From NCBI RefSeq assembly GCF_015706575.1, contig NW_024037055.1, positions 10,702,262-10,766,261 of the forward strand: a stretch of DNA of 64,000 bases, given 5' to 3'. The notes beneath the pieces are model-generated. The model was not told the origin of the DNA. It saw nothing but the letters and a program-made list of their open reading frames with translations, and made no database searches. Of this stretch, positions 47,701 through 55,130 are shown one piece after another. Both the position numbers and the translations under genes were made by a program. This DNA is from Patiria miniata. Taxonomy: Eukaryota > Echinodermata > Asteroidea > Valvatida > Asterinidae. How positions within the stretch are numbered: the stretch's first letter is position 1; each line of letters opens with the position of its first letter.

Positions 47701-50700
47701 TTTGAAAACAATGTGCTACATGCAGAACTTCACTAAAAAATGGTCCTGACATTTGGGTTTCGGGTTTTTTTTACTCACCCTGTACATTGTCATTGTAGAG
47801 AAGAACAAGTTTGATTGGGCTGAAACTTTGTTGGCTCATACATACTGGGGTCTAAGTGTGTAAATTGAAGTGACCTCATGATGACGTCATCATGTGACTT
47901 GTTATGGAGTTTTCAATTATTCATCACATTTCAACAAAGAATTACAGAACATACTAAATTGAACACAATAATATCATATAAGGTTTGTACACGAAAACCT
48001 CCCAAGGACTTGGGCTCACGTCCTCTGGGTTACGTAACAGATGGTAAGATCACACAATCTTGTTCCATAGATGTGGGGACCACACACCTGTTGGGCAATA
48101 GTTATTAAGGGGACCGAAGACACTATGGGGACAGCAGAAAGTCTCTATAACTCGGTCCTTACCGGTATTTCCCTAACAATAGAAAACTTCACCTTAACAC
48201 GGGACCGCGGCCAGGGCATCCACATACGGTACACAGACACATTTGTTTATGGTGTAAATCAAGGATTTCCTATTGTTCCTTATCATCGATCTTTGGTTCA
48301 TACTTTTACTTTTTTGCAACAGCTCCCACTGGTTTTGTACACATGTTCTAATCAAGGTTGCCTCGATTTGACTCCTGTCCTCAATTACACATTGAAAATG
48401 TTTCACCATGTGTGTCCTCGATTTACACCATAAACAAACCCACACACACATACTTGTTCCGTAGTTGTTGGGACTACACATGAGTTATCCCTTAGTACTA
48501 TGGGGACCGAAGACGCTGTGGGGACAGCAGAAAGTCCCAATAACTCAGTCCTAATTTGCCTAACAATAAAAAAACTTCCCCATTATGCAATGACAGCCTG
48601 CCCACACATACTCCTTCCATACCTGTACTGTGGACACTTCTTTGTATTCATGTACATGTAGTTAAGAAAAATCAGAGAAAAAAAATCATTTTACTCGCAC
48701 TCAGTGAACACTCTTTAAACCTACAGTTTTAATCGTGATTTCCTTGAGTGTTTCTCTTCATTTTGCGACGGATAACTCTTACCCAAAAATACCTCTAAAA
48801 CTGCATTTCAGAGAGGGGGAAACATATTCCCATATAATTTTATATACACACACATCAAAAGTTTGGTCACTCATGGACACTTTTTTCCTCTACTGTTCAA
48901 GGTCAACGATTTGAATATGCATGTACATGTACACACACAAACACCCACACTTACAGCTTTAGTTATTATTCTTTACTCCTTTACATTCTGCAACCTACAT
49001 GTTGAAAAGCACACATTCATGCTTCATGAGTCAACACATGTATCAAAATGTCATCGAACACAGACAGACAGATACATGGACATGGACATGTTCCTGCTGA
49101 CAACTTTGTTTTGTTGCTACGGCAAGAAAATAACAGCCATGACGTAGTTCTCACAAGAAACCACTCCAAGTTATTCACTTTGCAAAATCAATCAAATCGT
49201 CTTGCTTCAAACGTCAGGCACAATGTAATTCAATCAGTTTGGGGGCCTTACATGCATGTGAAACTTGAATGCTGAAAAAAATTAATACATATCGAACCAT
49301 GGAAACTCAATATGGTTAAGTCTAATCAACGACTGAGCATAGGGTGCCCAAGTAATCAAAACCAGGAGATTAAGTTAATGTTCATGTTATAGTACATGTA
49401 CATGTGTTTGTATGTGCTACACCCATGTTCATGTGTCATACATGGGTAATTCCATCGTTACAGACATTACATTCAGAGCAAACTGACCAATTTGAAACAA
49501 AATAAAATTCTTGCAGTGGAAACACATGTGTAAATTATATATATTCAGTACAACTCTAGCTTAGGCCTTAACGTATAACATGACATGGTTAATGTCGTGT
49601 CAGCTGAATTTACACATGTACGTATAAGCACTGTAAATGTCCGTTATAGACGTTATTCATTTTGATATGTTTTGACTTTCAGTACGCATTGTAAAGTTTC
49701 TTTAAAGAAGCACATGTGTAAATTATATATATTCAGTACAACTCTAGCTTAGGCCTTAACGTATAACATGACATGGTTAATGTAGTGTCAGCTGAATTTA
49801 ATGATACACACATGTACGTATAAGCACTGTAAATGTCCGTTATGGACGTCACTCATTTGATATGTTTTGACTTTCAGTACGCATTGTAAAGTTTCTTACA
49901 AGAATTTAACGGTGGTACACGATGTACATGTAGATCTAGCTTCACTCTATAGAAAAAGCACCAATGACAAAACTACAAAAAGCTTCTGTGATGTTATGGC
50001 AACATCATGTTTTTGTTCCTCTAAATGTTACATTATGGACGTTACATTATAACGTTGCGGACGTTATGTGTAGGAAATCAACTTCACACACACCCGTACA
50101 CAGACACGTTTGTTCATGGTGTAAATGGAGGATTTCCTATTGTTCCTCTTCCCTTTTCCTTTGTTTAAACTCAAACTTTTTGGCAACAGCTCTTATTGGT
50201 TTTGTACACATTTTATAATTGTGGTCGTCCTCGATTTGGTTCCTGTCCTCGATTAATCGATGATGTTGCACATGTGTGTCCTTGATTTACACCATAAACA
50301 AACGCACTGAATCATGGTATTCTAAGTTCTGTGTGTTATTTGTATTAAATTCAAATATTTCATTCCGAAGACAATAGCGATAATTGTTGCACAAATAATA
50401 TGAGTTAAACGTACATCTTCGAGTTTGTACATGTACAGTATATACTGGTATGTTAATCTTAGGCATGCAAATGCTTTGACGTCATTAAAGCAGAAGTTAA
50501 TGCATACGAGAATTAATGCATACACACAAAAAGTTTGTGTAATTCTTTTTCCATGAGAAAAATATTTTCCTTTTACTGCATTTGCTCAAATGATACAATG
50601 GTTTTGGGACATGGGTCTGAATTTCATCATTTCTGCTAGTTTTACAGTGAGCACTGAGCTGAAACAACGCACAATAAAATAATGTTGTACCTCCTGCCAA

Positions 50701-53197
50701 ACCTCTAGTTGAGTGGTCGGGCACAACCCGACCACTCTTTGGATTTGTTGCGATTAATCTTTCTTTCTTTCTTTCTTTTTTTTCCGTACAGCACGTTTCC
50801 GCGGGTTTTCTCTTAAACGGTTTATGATAGGAACTCGTAACTTTCAATATATCGACCCTCATCCTAAGTGGTGCAACTCTGACGTCATTATGACATCATC
50901 AGGTGTCAAATTACAAGCGATTTCATTAAAAACATGGCGATCTTCTTACACCTATAACTCATGAACAAATTGATCAATTATGTTTCAACCTTGTAATCAG
51001 ATAGACCATTAATTGGTAAACATTTTTTGTCCTGTACGTGAATTCGCTTGACCTTTACTTCCGGTTCTACTGGAAGGTTAAAGTTAGGTGAATTCAAAAT
51101 GAAGAAATTAGCCTGAAATCAAAAAAAGCACAATTTCTTCAGAACGGAATACGGTATGATCATAAAACCTAGTGTGAACTTGTACCATGTTAAAAAGATG
51201 TTATAAATGTTGTTACGTCATCATGACATCATCAGATATCAAATTACAAGCGATTTGATGGCACAGTTTGACAAAATAGTTTGACCTATATCTCTTGAAC
51301 TAAATAGAGTATCGTGTTTATTTTTTCGTGAGGTTGTAGACGGTGCCTTGAGCAACATTTCTTATTCTTACTCTTAAACGGAAGAATTTTACTACAGACA
51401 AATACATTATGGAAGTGTTAAGTGAGGAATGCCAATTGCAAAAACATAATTTTGACGTCATTCCACGAAAGGGCGCCCTCGAGCGGCACATCAAAACAGT
51501 TTAATCTTTCAAAATGTTAAAACCCTCAATCCAATTTTTATGAAATTGCCCCAATATATCCCGTGAGCAACCACAAATTAATTTGCAAGGTTTCATAATC
51601 AGGACGTCATCGACCGGAAGTACTGTAGGGAGAATTCAACAATGGTCATTTTATTCTTAATTTATATCCATCATATGATCCCTGTCTCATGGCTTTGTTT
51701 TTTGCCCAACAAAATGACATCTGTTACACTTAATATTGACCTTTTGGTCCAAATACTGTGACGTCATCAAACCGGAAGTTATGTGTTATTACATACACTT
51801 AATTTCCATATTCCCATCCATTATTTTTACTTAATGATAAACAAGTGTCCTCCCTTCCCTTTTTTTGACTGATTACGTCATCAAACCGGAAATAACTTGT
51901 ACGTGTACCTAAATGTTTACTGAAATTTATCATACCCTAAAAGACGCATTCTTTTTGTACAAAATAATTGGTACTGGAAATGTTAAAGTCCTTTTTCGTG
52001 ACAAAAACATATTCATAACTTAACTGGACAATATATAATGAAATAGTTGTCTACCCGACCACTCTGCGTTTGTAACAACAAACGCGAACCTCTAGTTGTC
52101 TTTAGCTTCATCCTGTTTTTTTCACACTATAAGCCCATTAAATGTATGTGAAAATGCATGTACTCATAACTTAGACTGCCTGTTTACCATGGTAGAGGTC
52201 AATCTCATATTTTACAATGTTAATCTTCTTAGCTGCAATTTACCTGAAATGTCAAAGACCGGAAGCTTTCTCACTCTGAAGCACTGATGCTTTGGTGCAC
52301 TTAAGCAACAGCAGGGCAAATAAGCACACACTGACAGAAATTGGCTAAAAGCAAATGGCACATTTTACAGTGACTTTCACACAGGCACAGTTACTACGAG
52401 CTCAAAGGACAAAATGGCTCATCTGAGCTCCAGCCATTAAGGATGCTTGCAATACCACAGAGAAGCTAACAATGCTGAAATATGACATTTATTATATCTT
52501 CAGAACTACAAGCATCACAACAACAACTTCAGTATCAAATTAAAGGGGCCAACAAGACTTTTCCTCTGAGTGGTGTGCCAGTGAGATGGAATGTACATGT
52601 TGTGTGTGTTTTTTGGTCGCAAAACCTGTTTTTTTTGGGGGAGGGGCTAAAATCATGGATTTTTGGTAGTCCATTTGGCACCTTGTTTTAACATGCAAGC
52701 CGAATGGTTGATGGGGCCGTCCTGTCTCAATATTAAAGTCCAACAATGAATATTGCTCTTTAAAACAATGATAACAAACAAAAACTTCAAAGTGTAAATA
52801 AACAACCTTGTTGTTGAAGAGCATATTGTATTCCCTCTTGAGGGCGCCATGCCTCCATCTCTCCAGCCAGCCATGTGATCGTTGGCAGCACTCTTCGGAA
52901 GAACTGGTCCTGCTCTGCCTCCTCAGCAACATGCTCCAGGAAGTGGCCTAGCCCAAGGAATGGGTGGGGCGTCTCAGCTAGTGGCTGGACTGTGTGCCAG
53001 TTGTGCTGGGAAGGGTGAGCTGCCCGGTAAACTTCTCCAAGGCAGGGAAGGAGGGTATGAGGTGTGGTGACTGTAGCCAACCGGGCTAGTGTAGCCTTGA
53101 GGTGGCACCAGCCTGGCTGGTCGCAGGGGAGGGGGACCAGCTTAGTGTAGCTCTCAAGAAAAGCTGGTGACTCTTCTTGCTCCTGGTTGAACATACT
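17595..53197 (-). CDS. PARG: PARG-family poly(ADP-ribose) glycohydrolase with 821-codon insert in the catalytic domain
   Basis: PARG enzymes remove poly(ADP-ribose) chains from proteins. The exons are 53197-52807, 42086-41954, 35005-34888, 33198-33079, 32674-32450, 26075-25799, 25400-22938, 22340-22222 and 17738-17595. All phases match and give 1329 residues plus TGA. The family blocks appear in order: an accessory helical domain (res. 1-190), VDFANRFLGG with QEE at 273-275, EQFSEYSGY (Tyr314, equivalent to human Tyr795), IAIDA, ELNKAYVGF (364-372), NWGCGAFGGD (1244-1253) and YYSFGDE (Phe1278, human Phe902). Between 372 and 1244, where human PARG has a loop of about 16 residues, lies an insert with AKAP-like helices. 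The family GGG motif reads GGS. A pyrimidine-rich acceptor sits just before the first ATG, so upstream exons probably exist and the true N-terminus may be further right. Identity is firm. Exon 7 inclusion rests on perfect phase and an open frame, not on transcript evidence. Confidence 0.9.
18075..19030 (+). mobile_element. hAT transposase fossil (DUF4371/ZMYM1-like)
   Basis: Fragments in all three plus frames give QGLPFSGGTEILG, EMLAEFNPFLSEYL, AKYYGISIDPAPD, CRLQAYDNAINIGHMF, AAHSLHLVGS, FFGILQSIYTF, SASPKRWSTF and LSKTRW-like SVSKTRWSAWS. These occur in the order seen in hAT transposases of the ZMYM1-like group. Stops (for example about 18448 and 18661) and frame changes show it is dead. 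It lies in the last PARG intron, opposite to the gene. Confidence 0.8.
19870..20610 (-). mobile_element. LINE ORF1 fossil (L1-like)
   Basis: Reading the minus strand from 20610 gives a coiled-coil part (MNTKLDQI, RSRIAAVEVKL, LQNTEIEELKT), then LKICGIVTEETSSS, and in a shifted frame RPILCKLLCFRDRQNILKQA, GAKIFISDDVRNDVRNACKQ. This is the layout of L1-type ORF1 proteins: coiled coil, RRM-like domain, then RPIIvkf/DRe-iLka. Several stops and at least one frameshift near 20130 show it is inactive. No RT part is seen beside it. Confidence 0.6.
20630..21635. other. PARG intron DNA, nothing recognised
   Basis: It has AT-rich sequence with a GTT run at about 21533-21552 and no recognisable gene. 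Confidence 0.5.
21636..22148 (-). mobile_element. TTAA MITE with central palindrome, copy 2
   Basis: It is 513 bp, flanked by TTAA, in reverse orientation relative to copy 1. The palindrome at 21791-21818 has half-site CCAACGCTGGTCGG with one arm mismatch. It lies in the last PARG intron, about 70 bases from the exon 8 donor. Confidence 0.72.
22222..22340 (-). CDS. PARG: PARG exon 8, GNWGCGAFGGD phosphate-binding block
   Basis: The acceptor CTCAACAG is followed by GC|AAC, completing Gly with the last base of exon 7, then NWGCGAFGGDPQLKSLIQWM and MMYYSFGDER before GTAAGC (119 bases, phase 1 to phase 0). NWGCGAFGGD contacts the ADP-ribose diphosphate in known PARG structures, and the Phe of YYSF stacks on adenine. 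Confidence 0.93.
22938..25400 (-). CDS. PARG: PARG exon 7: 821-codon insert with AKAP-like helices
   Basis: This is a single open exon of exactly 2463 bases, phase 1 at both ends, with acceptor TTTTTAG and donor GAAG|GTGAGG. The chain is Ser-, Glu- and Asp-rich and low in hydrophobics, except for spaced amphipathic helices: AFGSSLSRAITDIAIKDV, YATGLVQDVLKEA, HAEMLVNNIISNAVVVV, EVLAADIMHDALATLHK, GLAEDVMSSAFQQLQQIL, FAERLVGEVFNESLHAL, CAEQLVARTLPESMKLL, MLADRYSVQVVSDVFVQLYG, MASNLANSIIEAALTIYRE and FASTTGHQVIQKAFADL. They share the pattern A-x2-[LIV]-[LIV]-x3-[AVLF]-[LF]-x2-[ALI], as in RII-binding helices of AKAPs. KRLS (23862-23851) and RRTS (23709-23698) fit PKA sites. PKA binding is inference; no other known domain is recognised. 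Confidence 0.75.
25799..26075 (-). CDS. PARG: PARG exon 6, IAIDA and ELNKAYVGF blocks
   Basis: The acceptor ATTCTTCAG is followed by KNECGDLINTLIAIDAMPWS, then FRELNKAYVGF, matching human EIVAIDALHF and RRELNKAYCGF. A variable acidic stretch ending SSGDDHS follows, and the exon stops with one base of a split codon before GTAAGT (277 bases). Conservation ends right after the VGF block, where the insert begins. Confidence 0.92.
26614..26957. mobile_element. pogo/Tc1-mariner-type MITE, TA target
   Basis: The left end CAGTGGAATGTCCCTATACC and the right end (inverted) CATTGGAACGCCGCTATAAC are both flanked by TA. The phrase tatACCGAACATT repeats inside the ends, as in Tigger/pogo termini. It is 344 bp with no transposase, in a PARG intron. 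Confidence 0.6.
27290..28640 (+). mobile_element. LINE endonuclease fragment (Jockey/I-like), broken
   Basis: The plus strand reads an APE-type endonuclease: LNVEGQTKAKIIVIEHLTQ, VILFQETHF, GIATFVNN, YAGDFNCHS, NTTSNPDLAFVN and SQHRPSLI, holding the catalytic ETH, GDFN, PDL and (S)QHR motifs. A one-base shift near 28136 moves the frame. It continues DNIPYPTPNNLDTAYSAL, YIPAWDEECDACYDAFLQ and HSSRIAWKTFNHLTGRS, the linker before the RT domain. The RT is absent, and the element stops at about 28640 where the minisatellite starts. It lies antisense in the intron before PARG exon 6. Confidence 0.75.
28645..32008. repeat. 63-bp minisatellite array, about 53 units
   Basis: The unit begins GGAGCCATGGATTTGGCTCG and continues GTAAGGTTTGGCTGCTTTGG, CTTTGCCTGTCGGGATGGAC, AGG (63 bp, 21 codons). 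Each unit contains CCTGTC-6-GACAGG, a small hairpin. Units differ by a few substitutions. Variant units recur at about 1.01-kb spacing (GGTCGGGTAAGCCATGAATT at 29381, 30391, 31406), so the right half has a higher-order repeat. It sits in the PARG intron between exons 5 and 6, directly beside a truncated LINE. Long ORFs here follow from the unit length and are not taken as genes. Confidence 0.95.
32450..32674 (-). CDS. PARG: PARG exon 5, catalytic QEE exon
   Basis: The acceptor TTTTCTCCGCAG is followed by VDFANRFLGGSILLAGRQQE, then EIRFSTCPELL, EAVVVTGFEQFSEYSGY and HKDYAK before GTGAGG (75 codons, phase 0). The two Glu of QEE are the catalytic residues. The spacing from the Gly loop to QEE equals human, but the third Gly of GGG is Ser (codon AGC at 32644-32642). 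Confidence 0.96.
33079..33198 (-). CDS. PARG: PARG exon 4
   Basis: It reads VLKEDETISLEEWLDSKTPL, then CPLTIKHEGLIENAGSHALQ before GTAGGA (40 codons, phase 0 both sides). It matches human [20 protein letters not shown], the strand just before VDFANRF. Confidence 0.9.
33680..34330 (-). mobile_element. Tc1/mariner transposase fossil
   Basis: Minus-strand frames from 34250 give WSTVLWSGESCFQL, VGRVY, HRRSGIMVYGYFSS, then QDNVLPHTA and SLVDLVWPVPS. These are the decayed Tc1 signatures ViFSDEsrF, GGsVMVWG, FQqDNArpHTA and the C-terminal iPQ-vdnLi-SmPrR region, in order. Frames change several times and stops are present, so it is dead. The catalytic aspartates are partly lost (FSDE reads WSGE). 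It lies in a PARG intron. Confidence 0.7.
34888..35005 (-). CDS. PARG: PARG exon 3
   Basis: The acceptor TTATTCACAG is followed by T|TCT, completing Cys, then SSTKSSQTAKLRCFLNYFDR and ends HISYIRQ before GTCAGA (118 bases). It matches human SSRKPEKLKTLFCYFRRV with LVTFTRQ. Confidence 0.88.
36290..36480. mobile_element. Partial TTAA MITE, relative of 5608-6023
   Basis: It shares GGAGGATTTTG(C/A)AGGATTGAGG motifs with the element at 5608-6023 and ends GGGGGTTAGGGTTAA at 36480. The matching left end is not clear, so it may be truncated or older. Confidence 0.5.
37640..39390 (+). repeat. Large dispersed repeat, copy A, with long inner TIRs
   Basis: This region matches 60150-61530 in inverted orientation in several collinear blocks, including the G-run segment near 37905, AAATTGGCATTTTGTGAGGC (38041) and TTGGACTCTTCAACAAACGT (38251). 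Inside, 38370-38560 and 39170-39365 form an inverted pair (GAGACGATGTT...CCGAGACCGCGGTCTC against GCCCGCGGTCT...AACATCGTCTC). The pair shares GGACCGGCGATCCGTTT, so a TIR element of about 1 kb appears embedded. No transposase is found. Confidence 0.65.
40690..40830 (+). repeat. Degenerate GGCCTT array, left block
   Basis: Short imperfect tandem runs of GGCCTTGGCCTT, interrupted by CGAGGCTTGAGGG. A second block with the same phrases lies at 41795-41930. Confidence 0.85.
41409..41731. mobile_element. hAT-type MITE with perfect 8-bp target duplication
   Basis: The termini TAAGGGCGGATCCAG and (inverted) CAAGGGCGGATCCAG are flanked by CGTGATGA on both sides (41401-41408 and 41732-41739). Eight-base target duplications and short A-G-rich TIRs are hAT hallmarks. 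The inside has long C-runs and G-runs that could also pair. It is 323 bp with no ORF. The intact duplication suggests a fairly recent insertion. Confidence 0.85.
41795..41930 (+). repeat. Degenerate GGCCTT array, right block
   Basis: Tandem CCTTGGCCTTGGCCTTGAGGG(T)-type units, about three larger repeats of 40 bases each with AAAGCC spacers. It ends about 25 bases before PARG exon 2. Confidence 0.85.
41954..42086 (-). CDS. PARG: PARG exon 2
   Basis: The acceptor TAATTTTAG is followed by AA|TCG, completing Glu, then STVCLDRRFVASVVANAFLC, TFPKQHSLRVNSINFDEFF and a split Cys/Trp-position codon before GTGAGT (133 bases, phase 1 to 2). It matches human QIASLLANAFFCTFPRRN. Confidence 0.92.
43543..44064 (-). 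mobile_element. TTAA MITE with perfect central palindrome, copy 3
   Basis: It is 522 bp, flanked by TTAA, and inverted relative to copies 1 and 4. The palindrome at 43708-43735 is perfect (CCAACGCTGGTCGG then its inverse). A second inverted pair, GTCAGGGAACCAG-type and its inverse around 43830-43915, also folds. Confidence 0.8.
45040..47420. repeat. Diverged repeat units rich in CRE-like TGACGTCA
   Basis: A unit with phrases CAAACTT(G)GCACAGACAAAG, ACCACTTAGTAAAGGTGTGC and CATCATGATGACGTCATC, then GGGTTGAAACTTAGT, recurs near 45130, 45525, 46640, 47030 and 47315 with heavy divergence. Many units carry the palindromes TGACGTCA or TGATGACATCATCA. Non-coding; origin unknown. Confidence 0.6.
47432..47782. 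mobile_element. Mariner-type MITE, CAGGGTGAGTCA ends
   Basis: The left end CAGGGTGAGTCAAAAAAATG and its inverse at 47782 are flanked by TA. The arms extend about 150 bp (ACCATTTTTTAGTGAAGTTC and AAGCCCAATTCATAAGCTTTC are both found inverted), so the 351-bp element is almost one hairpin. Confidence 0.8.
48065..48580. repeat. Palindromic element between direct repeats
   Basis: A hairpin at 48240-48440 (GTTTATGGTGTAAATCAAGG against CCTCGATTTACACCATAAAC) is flanked by direct repeats containing GGGGACCGAAGAC and GGGGACAGCAGAAAGTC (48111 and 48502). A second hairpin copy lies at 50105-50306 without these flanks. Confidence 0.65.
49523..49897 (+). repeat. Tandem duplication of about 188 bp
   Basis: CACATGTGTAAATTATATAT through GCATTGTAAAGTTTCTT occurs twice, at 49523 and 49711. 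The copies differ by a few substitutions and a short indel, so the event is recent. It contains the phrase GTCCGTTATGGACGT. Confidence 0.9.
50105..50306. mobile_element. Palindromic MITE, second copy of 48240-48440
   Basis: The ends CGTTTGTTCATGGTGTAAAT and (inverted) CGTTTGTTTATGGTGTAAAT match the 48240 element, as do the inner ATTTCCTATTGTTCC and TTGGTTTTGTACACAT phrases. Confidence 0.7.
50690..52100. repeat. 1.4 kb non-coding element rich in CCGGAAG and GACGTCATC
   Basis: Both edges carry ACCTCTAGTTG and CCCGACCACTCT. The left edge also forms the hairpin GAGTGGTCGGG/CCCGACCACTC, followed by a CTTT run. The interior repeats GACGTCATCA-(AA)CCGGAAG (51600, 51755, 51878) and CAAATTACAAGCGATTT (50905, 51240). 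No ORF. Confidence 0.55.
52807..53197 (-). CDS. PARG: PARG exon 1 (first recognised), accessory domain
   Basis: It reads MFNQEQEESPAFLESYTKLV, then GHFLEHVAEEAEQDQFFRRV and LPTITWLAGEMEAW, ending QQQ plus one base before GTTGTT (phase 1). It matches human [20 protein letters not shown] within the PARG helical accessory domain. The bases just before the ATG, TTCATGTTTCAG, look like a real acceptor, so this may be an internal exon whose partner lies further right. The ATG at 53197 is then only the first in-frame Met. Confidence 0.85.
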
Positions 53198-53629
53198 GAA
53201 ACATGAATCAAACACAGAAACAATGCTTTATCAAATTTTGAAATGTTGGGGCCTTTAACACTAAAGCATCTCTATTACTATACAAAAATGGGCTACACTG
53301 GCAAGCTTCAGTCAATTCAATGAGCTTTTGAAATTAAGTAAAATAACACCTTTAAGCAAACCATGGATATACATGTACATGTAGTAACTTCTAAAAATAG
53401 ACACTTCGACCTTTTTAACTTTTGTTCCAATACTGCAAATCTGTGATAGGAGAGAACATTGCATCTATTTCATTGTGTCATTGTGTGAAGTACATACATG
53501 TACATGTACATGTGTGTAAAATAGTATGCAATGTAAACAAGTCTGAGCTTTTCTGTCCAATATCAATCAAAATCCTGGAAAATATTTGCATGTATTCAGA
53601 GAAAGACCCCGAAAACAACTACAACTAGA

Positions 53630-54200
53630 GGTTGTAGGAACAACCACACGGTGTTGGGCCATGGATTACCGCAAACTTTGCCACACACATCAACTCAAAA
53701 TATGCATGTTTAAATCCATGTTTGACTTTTTAACATGCCGCCAGAGGGCGCTCTAACATTTGATGACATCACCTGTAAAGACACTCGAATCGTTGAAAGC
53801 AAGTTCGCATCTTCTGCCAATTTCAATTAATAAAGCACTTCCGGTTTTGACCGGAAGGAAGGGTCACGTGATTTTTCACTTAAAACCAAAAATGAAGACC
53901 CTGCAATATTTTATCGATTGCCATAAAAAACAAAATCAGATCTGTAGCAGTTGATTTTATATTGATTTTCAAAGATTAAATATGGAAATATTTATTTGCT
54001 TGTAATATGACACTTGATGACGTTAGGCACTTCCGGTTTCGACCGGAAGGAAGGGTCACGTGATTTTACGCGCACAACATAAAATGAAGATCATGTATTA
54101 CCATGTCGATTCCCGCAAATTTCAGGTTCCGGTCTCTCACGGTTGATTTTATATGGAATTTCAAAGATTAAATTTATTAAACTTTCGAGTGACGTCACGT
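53630..54200. repeat. Tandem units of about 190 bp with CTTCCGGT-ACCGGAAG hairpins
   Basis: CACTTCCGGTTTTGACCGGA and its variant with TTTCGA occur at 53837 and 54029, each followed by AGGAAGGGTCACGTGATTTT and a later GATTTTATAT...TTTCAAAGATTAAAT phrase. It resembles the material at 50690-52100. Confidence 0.65.
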
Positions 54201-54579
54201 GACCCATGATGGCGTCATGATTACGTAATTGCAAAAAAACACATCTGCGGTGGATTGGGCATTCATGTATTGACAAATGAAGTTCATATAGGCCTATGTT
54301 TCCATTTTTCCAAACAGTTCTGGAGAAGGATTTGCTGAGAAAATGCTGAGAAGAACAAAAACAGTAAATTCTTCCAAAACCAATAGGTTTTGGGCTAAAG
54401 CCCAACACCTAATTACACTGGAAAGTTGGGACAAATTACAAGAAACACATCTGGTTTTTAGTCGGTTGCACAATGATGAATGTTCAATGATGATGGTAGC
54501 TGGACACTGGACCTTTTTGGGCAGTTGACAGCCATTCCTCGATGTTTGTGAACATACGGTACATAGTACATGTACAGGC

Positions 54580-55130
54580 ATGGCAAGTACCGTGGATATA
54601 TCGATATTACTCGATTATTCGATATTATTTTGATATCGATATGCCGATAGCAATTTTTTAATCATATCGAAATATCAAAATTTTCGATATTGAGGAATCA
54701 TGAGGAATGATATCAAAAATATTGAAAACGCGTCAGATTATTTTCAAAATAAATTTCCCTTCGTGCTTTTACTTTGTGTTCAACATTTACTGTACAATGA
54801 AATAAAACTCGGCAGCAAGTTGCGCTTGTGACTCAAAAGAAAAACATCGTGAAATGCCAAGCTCTGCGTTCGCTGGAAATTGCAGTCTCCCCCAACATGC
54901 CCAATGTAAAAGCTTAAAAGAAACTGCCTGTTCTGGACAAACCCTCAGTGCTGAGATTTGTTTTAAAAAGTTTGAGCGATAATATGTTCTAGAGCAAGCC
55001 GTGAAAAATTGGGACTTCTATTGTTTTTCTTTATAATCAATGTGTCATCTTTATGGTCTTTAACTATGGGATAATCGATATATCGAATATTTTTGATATT
55101 GGATTTTCAATATATTGATTATTTAAAATT
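54580..55130. repeat. ATCGATAT-rich inverted segments
   Basis: GATATATCGATATTACTCGATT and relatives at 54594-54720, and the inverse-like GATAATCGATATATCGAATA at 55070-55125, bracket about 350 bp. This may be the two ends of a degraded transposon, but no TIR can be set precisely. Confidence 0.4.

Larger units (their letters stand above)
42087..52806 (-). other. PARG intron 1 (10.7 kb), repeats only
   Basis: No host exon is recognised. It holds a TA dinucleotide run (about 42733-42762), TTAA MITE copy 3, a 20-bp triple tandem CAATAGGGGAATCATA (44645-44710), the CRE-like block, a mariner-type MITE, two palindromic elements and a 188-bp tandem duplication. 42770-43540 is unassigned AT-rich DNA. 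Confidence 0.6.

Noticed and set aside
54091-54581. ORFs upstream of PARG as its missing N-terminal exon
   Set aside because: They lack the PIP-box, NLS or PARG-like motifs expected there and overlap repeats.
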